This document shows, piece by piece, positions 15,003 to 19,170 of a DNA stretch of 19,170 nucleotides. A model generated the notes under the pieces. That model was not told the DNA's origin. It was given only the letters and a program-made list of their open reading frames with translations, and made no database searches. How positions within the stretch are numbered: the stretch's first letter is position 1; each line of letters begins with the position of its first letter. The stretch comes from Thioalkalivibrio sp. (GTDB lineage Bacteria; Pseudomonadota; Gammaproteobacteria; SpSt-1174): assembly GCA_011046015.1 (NCBI GenBank), contig DSBO01000191.1, positions 1 to 19,170 of the forward strand. Direction: 5' to 3'. The position numbers and the translations under genes are program-made.

Positions 15003-15254
15003 TTACCTGCCCGCGCCGAGCCGTTCCTCCAGCGCGCGGATCTCCGCTTCCAGGCGTTCCAGCTTCTCGCGGCTGCGTGACAGCAGCGCCTGTTGCACCT
15101 CGAACTCCTCTCGGGTGACCAGGTCCATCTTCCGCAGGGCGCTGTGCAGCGTGGCGCGGAAGTTCTTTTCCACGTCCTGCTGGAACGTCCCCGCGCCCTC
15201 CGGCAGCGCCTGGGCGAGCTTGTGTGCGAGCTCGTCGATCAGCTTCGTATTCAT
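15003..15254 (-). CDS. ubiK: Ubiquinone biosynthesis accessory factor UbiK (BMFP/YqiC family)
   Basis: The 83-residue helical protein reads MNTKLIDELAHKLAQALPEG, then QDVEKNFRATLHSALRKMDLVTREEFEVQ and a leucine-rich coiled coil to the end. This is the UbiK/YqiC pattern. UbiK helps aerobic ubiquinone synthesis together with UbiJ and interacts with membrane lipid. The start at 15254 is chosen because the protein then begins like known family members; the frame is open 51 bases further upstream, but that extension is not conserved and would run toward the nitrogen-regulatory sites. The ribosome binding site is weak. The gene is divergent from the TorF-type porin gene and heads toward comM. Confidence 0.9.
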   Translation of the reverse strand: MNTKLIDELAHKLAQALPEGAGTFQQDVEKNFRATLHSALRKMDLVTREEFEVQQALLSRSREKLERLEAEIRALEERLGAGR

Positions 15255-15300
15255 GGGTATTACTTTATCACTTCCGCCGCCACGCGCCACCTGCGGTGCC

Positions 15301-15317
15301 TGCACGTCGGCAGTGCA
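15301..15317. promoter_or_regulatory. Candidate NtrC-binding site 1 upstream of the TorF-type gene
   Basis: TGCAC (15301-15305) and GTGCA (15313-15317) are perfect inverted half-sites separated by 7 bases, the spacing of NtrC enhancer sites such as those at E. coli glnA. It is centred about 153 bp upstream of the predicted sigma-54 start. Confidence 0.6.
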
Positions 15318-15332
15318 CCGCCGCGGCGCATG

Positions 15333-15349
15333 CGCACTGCAAGCGTGCA
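15333..15349. promoter_or_regulatory. Candidate NtrC-binding site 2 upstream of the TorF-type gene
   Basis: CGCAC (15333-15337) and GTGCA (15345-15349) with a 7-base gap match the NtrC dyad at 9 of 10 positions. It is 32 bp from site 1, centre to centre, which is three helical turns and puts both on one DNA face. It is centred about 121 bp upstream of the predicted start. Confidence 0.58.
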
Positions 15350-15435
15350 GGAACCAGGCCCGGTGGGCGATGTCATTGAGCTGTCACGTGGGCCGCAGGT
15401 TATTATCTCATTGAAAAAACGAGGAAAAGAGAACT

Positions 15436-15451
15436 TGGCACGGCGAGTGCT
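15436..15451 (+). promoter_or_regulatory. Sigma-54 promoter of the TorF-type porin gene
   Basis: TGGCACG-GCGA-GTGCT matches TGGCACG-N4-TTGCW at all but one position. The invariant GG (15437-15438) and GC (15449-15450) have exact spacing. RNA would start near 15462, giving a 44-base leader. An AT-rich stretch at about 15400-15430 between it and the NtrC-like sites could aid bending. Confidence 0.85.
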
Positions 15452-15505
15452 ATAAGGGAAGCGAGGCTAGACCTTTTCTTCACCACACTCGCAGGAGAAC
15501 GAATA

Positions 15506-16171
15506 ATGCGTAACGTATTTGCCAAATCGCTGTTGGCTGCCGCCGTGGCTGGATCCCTCTTCGGTGCCGCCGGCACCGCGACCGCCGATGTGTCCGCCAG
15601 CTTCGCGGCGTCCAACATGTACCTGTGGCGCGGCATCACCCTGTCGACGACCGGTGGCGTGGTGAGCGGGTCCCTGGACTACGCCCATGACAGCGGTTTC
15701 TACGCCGGCATCTGGACCAGTTCCGAGACCGACGGTCACGAAACCGACCTGTACGCCGGTTTCGCCGGTGAAATCGGCGGCCTGGGCTACGATGTCGGTT
15801 ACGCCTACTACATGTATCCGGAAGAAGGCGTCGATGTCAGCATCAGCGACTCCGCCCTGGCTGATGTCTATGCCAACCTGACCTATGGACCGGTTTTCCT
15901 CAACCTCTACCAGCAGGTGGACAGCAATGCCGACGAGGACCTGTACTACCAGGTCGGCTTCACCTATGACAAGTTCACCGCCTTCTACGGCGGCTGGGAC
16001 CTGGAGAACAACGGCCCCGACTACTCGCACGTGCAGGTCGACTTCGCCGCCACGGACAACCTGAGCTTCTCCGTGTCCAAGGCCTTTGCGGATGACGATG
16101 CCGGCGGTGATCCCATCGTTGAGGAAGATCCGCTCTTCGCCGTGACCTACTCGCTGAGCTTTGATCTGTAA
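15506..16171 (+). CDS. TorF-family putative porin (Gcw_chp / TIGR02001-type)
   Basis: The 221-residue product has a clear signal peptide (MRNVFAKSLLAAAVAG..., cleavage after about residue 27, ATA-D) followed by beta-strand-rich sequence with alternating aromatics. The ASNMYLWRGITLSTTGG segment after the signal is the hallmark of the family annotated as TorF or Gcw_chp. It ends in LSFDL, a plausible beta-barrel terminus. Predicted location is the outer membrane. The exact substrate is not known for the family; the sigma-54 promoter, NtrC-like sites and neighbouring amide genes suggest uptake of a nitrogen compound. AGGAGA lies about seven bases before the ATG. The gene is a single transcription unit closed by a strong terminator. 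Confidence 0.85.
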   Translation: MRNVFAKSLLAAAVAGSLFGAAGTATADVSASFAASNMYLWRGITLSTTGGVVSGSLDYAHDSGFYAGIWTSSETDGHETDLYAGFAGEIGGLGYDVGYAYYMYPEEGVDVSISDSALADVYANLTYGPVFLNLYQQVDSNADEDLYYQVGFTYDKFTAFYGGWDLENNGPDYSHVQVDFAATDNLSFSVSKAFADDDAGGDPIVEEDPLFAVTYSLSFDL

Positions 16172-16199
16172 TCATCACGTTTTACCTTCATGAGCCTTG

Positions 16200-16231
16200 G
16201 GCGCGATCACCCCCGTGATCGCGCCTTTTTT
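16200..16231 (+). terminator. Intrinsic terminator after the TorF-type gene
   Basis: A perfect 11-bp stem of GGCGCGATCAC (16200-16210) and GTGATCGCGCC (16215-16225) with a CCCC loop is followed by six T (16226-16231). Confidence 0.93.
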
Positions 16232-16359
16232 ATGGACGCTTTCCCGTCTGCCTTGTGACGGTGCATGCGTATGTGCATCTGCCACTTCCTGTGGCGTGCC
16301 TGTGTAATTTCCTTTGGCGATAGCCGTATAAGTCGATGAAGTATCGGCGCTGGATCGCG

Positions 16360-16375
16360 TGGCACGCTTGTTGCT
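16360..16375 (+). promoter_or_regulatory. Sigma-54 promoter of the formamidase operon
   Basis: TGGCACG-CTTG-TTGCT is a perfect match to TGGCACG-N4-TTGCW. RNA should start near 16386, 79 bases before the fmdA ATG. A weak NtrC-like dyad, TGCCT-N7-GTGCA (16249-16265, 8 of 10 positions), is centred about 129 bp upstream of that start. The preceding terminator insulates this unit from the TorF-type gene. Confidence 0.92.
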
Positions 16376-16395
16376 GGTTCCTTCCCGGGTAATCC

Positions 16396-16424
16396 ATGGC
16401 GTGCCCCAGTTGGGCGCGCTCCAT
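16396..16424 (+). other. Strong hairpin in the fmdA mRNA leader
   Basis: ATGGCGTGCCC (16396-16406) pairs with GGGCGCG (16412-16418) and CCAT (16421-16424) around a CAGTT loop: 11 pairs including one G-T, with a 2-base bulge. It starts about 10 bases after the predicted transcription start and ends 40 bases before the ATG. No T-run follows, so it is not a terminator by itself; it may protect the 5' end or bind a regulator. Confidence 0.5.
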
Positions 16425-16464
16425 CAATCGAATCCGTATGGTGTTCCAGCACGGGAGTAGTGTC

Positions 16465-17694
16465 ATGCCAGAAACATTGATCAGTTACGACTTCAGCAAG
16501 CCACCGGAAGATCAGGCCATCAAGCCGCACAACCGCTGGCATCCCGACATCCCGATGGCCGTGCAGGTGAAGCCAGGCGATGAGTTCCGCCTGGAGTGCT
16601 TCGACTGGACCGGTGGCCAGATCGAGAACAACGACTGCGCGGATGACATCCGTGACGTCGATCTCACCAAGGTGCACTATCTGACCGGGCCGGTGGGCGT
16701 GGAAGGTGCCGAGCCGGGCGATTTGCTGGTGGTGGATATCCTTGATGTTGGCCCGCTCCCCGGTCAGCTCTGGGGGTTCAACGGCCTGTTCGCGAAGGAG
16801 AATGGCGGTGGTTTCCTCACCGAACACTTTCCGGAGGCGCGCAAGTCAATCTGGGATTTCAGCGGTATCTATACCAAGTCGCGCCATATCCCCGGCGTGT
16901 CGTTTCCCGGCACCATTCACCCGGGCCTGATCGGCTGCCTGCCATCACGGGAACTGCTGGACGAGTGGAACAAGCGCGAAGGCGCGTTGGTGGCCACCGA
17001 TCCCGATCGCGTCCCGCCGTTGGCGACGCTTCCCTACGAAGAGACGGCCCTGATGGGGCAGATGCCGGAGACCGAGGCGAAGCGTGCGGCGAAAGAGGGC
17101 GCGCGCACGGTGCCGCCGCGCGAACATGGCGGCAACTGCGACATCAAGAACCTGTCGCGCGGTTCGCGCATCTACTTCCCCGTGTACGTGAAGGGCGCCG
17201 GACTGTCGGTTGGTGACCTGCACTTCTCGCAGGGTGACGGCGAGATCACCTTCTGCGGGGCCATCGAGATGGCCGGCTTCATCGAGATGCGCGTGAAGCT
17301 GATCAAGGGTGGCGTGGAGAAGTACGGTATCGTCAACCCGATCTTCCAGCCGAGCAAGGTGGACCCGCATTTCAGCGACTACCTGATCTTCGAGGGCATC
17401 TCGGTGGATGAGGATGGCAAGCAGCATTACCTCGACGCGCATATCGCCTATCGCCGCGCCTGTCTCAACGCCATCGAATACATGAAGAAGTTCGGCTATA
17501 CCGGCGAGCAGGCCTACTCGATCCTGGGTACGGCGCCCGTGGAGGGGCACATCAGCGGCATCGTCGATATCCCCAACGTCTGCGCCACGCTGTGGTTGCC
17601 CACCGAGATCTTCGAGTTCGACATCCGCCCCAATGCGGATGGGCCCGAGGTCATGGTGTCTCCCGGTACGGATACGTCCAGGACCAGCAGCTGA
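16465..17694 (+). CDS. fmdA: Formamidase (acetamidase/formamidase family, FmdA)
   Basis: The enzyme hydrolyses formamide to formate and ammonia in the cytoplasm. The 409-residue product has the family landmarks in order: HNRWHPDIPMAVQVKPGDEF (22-41), ECFDWTGGQI, RDVDL, EGAEPGDLLVVDILDVGP, the PGTIHPGLIGCLPS segment, REHGGNCDIKNL, and a glycine-rich VGDLHFSQGDGEITFCG region near residues 250-266. The conserved acidic and cysteine residues expected in the active site are present. The start at 16465 is chosen because it has GGGAG (16453-16457) seven bases upstream and matches the N terminus of known FmdA; the upstream ATG at 16396 lies inside the leader hairpin and has no ribosome site. It forms an operon with fmdB 46 bp downstream. 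Confidence 0.93.
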   Translation: MPETLISYDFSKPPEDQAIKPHNRWHPDIPMAVQVKPGDEFRLECFDWTGGQIENNDCADDIRDVDLTKVHYLTGPVGVEGAEPGDLLVVDILDVGPLPGQLWGFNGLFAKENGGGFLTEHFPEARKSIWDFSGIYTKSRHIPGVSFPGTIHPGLIGCLPSRELLDEWNKREGALVATDPDRVPPLATLPYEETALMGQMPETEAKRAAKEGARTVPPREHGGNCDIKNLSRGSRIYFPVYVKGAGLSVGDLHFSQGDGEITFCGAIEMAGFIEMRVKLIKGGVEKYGIVNPIFQPSKVDPHFSDYLIFEGISVDEDGKQHYLDAHIAYRRACLNAIEYMKKFGYTGEQAYSILGTAPVEGHISGIVDIPNVCATLWLPTEIFEFDIRPNADGPEVMVSPGTDTSRTSS

Positions 17695-17740
17695 TGGGAA
17701 ACGCGGCGCGCCACGCGCGCCGCCAGCCTTCGGAGTCGAT

Positions 17741-18097
17741 ATGCCAATCTATGAGTACGATTGCCCGGCCTGCGGGCCCTTCACGCGCCTGGTGCATCTG
17801 GCAGATTCGGCGGCACCGGCCGAGTGCCCGGACTGTGGTCAATGGTCCAGGCGCCTCATCAGTGCGCCGAGCCTGTCATTGATGAGTAGCGAAAACCGGG
17901 GCAAATGGGAGCGTAACGAGCGTGCGCAGCACGAACCTCGGCGCGCGAGACGCTCCAGTTGCGGTTGTGCGGGGGTGCATACCTGCGGGAGTGGTGCAAG
18001 ATCGTCGTCTGCGGCCAGCGAGCACGGCGATACCAGCAAGCCTGTATTCCAGCGTCAGACGAAGAAGCACGCGCGGCCCTGGATGTTGGGACACTGA
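17741..18097 (+). CDS. fmdB: FmdB-family zinc-ribbon protein
   Basis: The 118-residue product starts MPIYEYDC, the standard FmdB opening, with a zinc ribbon of C8-x2-C11 and C29-x2-C32. A basic, low-complexity middle (residues 57-95) holds a second cluster SCGCAGVHTC. The tail KKHARPWMLGH resembles the ends of formamidase-linked FmdB proteins as I remember them. The family was named as a putative regulator of formamidase; its biochemical role is not settled. GGAG (17732-17735) lies five bases before the ATG. The gene follows fmdA under the same sigma-54 promoter and is closed by a strong terminator. Confidence 0.88.
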   Translation: MPIYEYDCPACGPFTRLVHLADSAAPAECPDCGQWSRRLISAPSLSLMSSENRGKWERNERAQHEPRRARRSSCGCAGVHTCGSGARSSSAASEHGDTSKPVFQRQTKKHARPWMLGH

Positions 18098-18153
18098 CAG
18101 CGCACTCACGTGCCTGTACGAATAACCATAAGAAGATTGATCTCGTGCTAGAT

Positions 18154-18181
18154 GAGCGACCTCCGGGTCGCTCTTTTTTTT
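18154..18181 (+). terminator. Intrinsic terminator of the fmdA-fmdB operon
   Basis: GAGCGACC (18154-18161) and GGTCGCTC (18166-18173) form a perfect 8-bp stem with a stable TCCG tetraloop, followed by eight T (18174-18181). It is 56 bp after the fmdB stop codon. Confidence 0.93.
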
Positions 18182-18300
18182 GGCCACGCCCGCTACCGGC
18201 GCACCAGAAACGACGGGCGCGCACGCCAGTGTGCCCGTGTTTGGTGCGGTCGTGGCTTCGCGTTCGTGTTCTTTTTCACGAGGAAGCCGCCGGCGGAACG

Positions 18301-18315
18301 GCACCGGGGCCGCGC
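18301..18315. repeat. 15-bp direct repeat, copy 1, upstream of the amide transporter gene
   Basis: GCACCGGGGCCGCGC recurs at 18349-18363 with one mismatch, 48 bp apart. Each copy resembles a degenerate GCAC-N7-GTGC dyad (GCAC/GCGC here), so the pair may bind a regulator of the sigma-54 promoter downstream. Confidence 0.45.
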
Positions 18316-18348
18316 CAGCTACCACTTGTAATGACATCGCGGTTGGCT

Positions 18349-18363
18349 GCGCCGGGGCCGCGC
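18349..18363. repeat. 15-bp direct repeat, copy 2, upstream of the amide transporter gene
   Basis: GCGCCGGGGCCGCGC ends 7 bp before the sigma-54 promoter. Its closeness to the promoter is unusual for an NtrC enhancer, so a different protein, or a blocking role, is possible. Confidence 0.4.
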
Positions 18364-18370
18364 TTCCAAT

Positions 18371-18386
18371 TGGCACGGGCGTTGCA
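18371..18386 (+). promoter_or_regulatory. Sigma-54 promoter of the amide/urea transporter operon
   Basis: TGGCACG-GGCG-TTGCA is a perfect match to the -24/-12 consensus. RNA would start near 18397, giving a 77-base leader. A weak NtrC-like dyad, TGCCC-N7-GTGCG (18232-18248, 8 of 10 positions), is centred about 157 bp upstream. Confidence 0.93.
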
Positions 18387-18409
18387 ATAACCGGACTGGG
18401 CAACCGAGT

Positions 18410-18434
18410 GTGCACTGGCCGGTACGCAGTGCAC
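18410..18434 (+). other. Hairpin in the transporter mRNA leader
   Basis: GTGCACTG (18410-18417) and CAGTGCAC (18427-18434) form a perfect 8-bp inverted repeat with a 9-base loop, starting about 13 bases after the predicted transcription start. The TGCAC and GTGCA half-sites inside it are 13 bases apart, too far for a normal NtrC dyad, so an RNA role is more likely. Confidence 0.5.
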
Positions 18435-18473
18435 GAAATGTCTTTCAGTGTAGACAAGCTAGGGGTAAAGAGA

Positions 18474-19170
18474 ATGTTCACCAAATCGAAGCGCAAGTTT
18501 CTGAAGACGACGCTGACGGCGTTGGCTGCGGCGACCATGATCGCCACGGCAGGTGCCGCGGTAGCGGCCACGCCGTCGACTTCTGCAGTAAACACCACGG
18601 GCCTTGCCGTGACTGACGACAAGGTCACCGTGGGTATCCTGCATTCCATGACTGGAACGATGGCGATCAGTGAGATCGGTTCCATCCAGGCCGAGAAACT
18701 CGCCATCAAGCAGATAAACGAATCCGGCGGCATCCTCGGCCGACAGATTGAGGTAATCGTGGAAGACGGCGCATCCGACTGGCCGACGTTTGCCGAAAAG
18801 GCAAAGAAACTGCTCGTGCAGGACAAGGTCGCGACTGTTTTTGGTGCGTGGACGTCGGCCTCTCGCAAGGCGGTACTGCCCGTGTTCGAGAAGGAGAACG
18901 GTCTGCTGTACTACCCGACCTTCTACGAAGGCCTGGAGCAGTCGCATAACGTGTTCTACACGGGACAGGAAGCCACCCAGCAGATTCTTGCCGGTCTTGA
19001 CTGGGCGAGCGAAACGCTCGGTGCCAAGACCTTCTACCTGGTGGGTTCCGACTACATCTGGCCGCGCACCTCCATGAAGATCGCCCGCAAGCACATCGAG
19101 AACGTGCTCGGTGGCAAGGTCGTCGGTGAGGAGTATTACCCGCTGGGACACACGAACTTTGGGTCGCTTA
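18474..19170 (+). CDS. Substrate-binding protein of an amide/urea ABC transporter (FmdD/UrtA-like), 3' partial
   Basis: The frame is open to the right edge (232 codons seen of roughly 400-430 in the family). A signal peptide of about 31 residues carries SKRKFLK, a Tat-type motif with lysine in place of the first arginine, then a long hydrophobic stretch and an AVA-A cleavage site. The mature part has family landmarks: VTVGILHSMTGTMAISE, GGILGRQIEVIVEDGASDWPTFAEKAKKLL, FGAWTSASRKAVLPVFE and YEGLEQSHNVFYTG. This is the periplasmic UrtA/FmdD group that captures urea or short-chain amides for a branched-chain-type ABC importer. The neighbouring formamidase and the YPTFYEGLEQS variant favour amides, as far as I can judge. 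AGGGG (18461-18465) precedes the ATG. The permease and ATPase genes are expected just beyond the window. Confidence 0.9.
   Translation, partial: MFTKSKRKFLKTTLTALAAATMIATAGAAVAATPSTSAVNTTGLAVTDDKVTVGILHSMTGTMAISEIGSIQAEKLAIKQINESGGILGRQIEVIVEDGASDWPTFAEKAKKLLVQDKVATVFGAWTSASRKAVLPVFEKENGLLYYPTFYEGLEQSHNVFYTGQEATQQILAGLDWASETLGAKTFYLVGSDYIWPRTSMKIARKHIENVLGGKVVGEEYYPLGHTNFGSL

Noticed and set aside
16281..16295. GCCAC-N5-GTGGC dyad ahead of the formamidase promoter as an NtrC site
   Set aside because: Perfectly symmetrical, but the half-site is not the TGCAC type, so I do not assign it to NtrC.
16396..16424. ANTAR-type antitermination leader
   Set aside because: That class needs two adjacent hairpins with hexanucleotide loops and a terminator; here there is one hairpin with a 5-base loop and no T-run.
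16396..16464. Upstream ATG (16396) as start of formamidase
   Set aside because: It lies within the leader hairpin, about 10 bases from the predicted RNA start and without a ribosome site; ATG 16465 has GGGAG and the conserved N terminus.
1..19170. CRISPR arrays, tRNA or rRNA genes, insertion sequences, prophage or toxin-antitoxin genes
   Set aside because: I looked for periodic repeats, cloverleaf ends, transposase motifs and small paired frames and found none I could support.

Overview
The window looks like a GC-rich gammaproteobacterial chromosome. The evidence is a ccoNOQP-GH cluster for cbb3 oxidase, an adjacent ubiK/comM pair, an RND efflux pump with a divergent MarR regulator, and nitrogen genes behind sigma-54 promoters. 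I see no rRNA, tRNA, insertion sequence, phage gene or CRISPR array. No species can be named from the sequence alone.

Layout. (1) 1-1995: a PASTA-domain protein cut by the left edge, a membrane-anchored protein with six cysteines, and a convergent polytopic membrane protein; none has a known function. (2) 2209-7110: an RND efflux transporter and its adaptor on the minus strand, ending in a strong hairpin terminator, with a MarR-type regulator transcribed divergently. The 157-bp intergenic region holds three inverted repeats. (3) 7217-13412: a c5-type cytochrome with its own promoter and terminator, then ccoN-ccoO-ccoQ-ccoP, a 94-residue two-helix protein, ccoG and ccoH. An FNR/ANR-type box lies upstream of ccoN. 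The short ccoQ gene (54 codons) fits between ccoO and ccoP. ccoI and ccoS do not follow ccoH. (4) 13432-15254: comM and ubiK on the minus strand. (5) 15301-19170: a nitrogen-scavenging block made of a TorF-type porin gene, a formamidase-fmdB pair, and the start of an amide/urea ABC transporter binding protein, which runs off the right edge.

How the genes work together. Region 3 is a microaerobic respiratory unit: the c5 cytochrome is a plausible electron donor to the cbb3 oxidase, and CcoG and CcoH help assemble it. Region 5 is the most striking part. Each of its three transcription units is preceded by a sequence matching the -24/-12 sigma-54 promoter, and two of the matches are perfect. The first promoter also has two NtrC-like sites 32 bp apart. 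I infer one nitrogen-limitation regulon: outer-membrane entry, periplasmic capture and ABC import of short amides or urea, and cytoplasmic hydrolysis of formamide to ammonia and formate. The individual families are known. What is less ordinary is the compact arrangement, the strong hairpins in the leaders of two of these transcripts, and a TorF gene in the slot where I recall glnK-amtB in related genomes.
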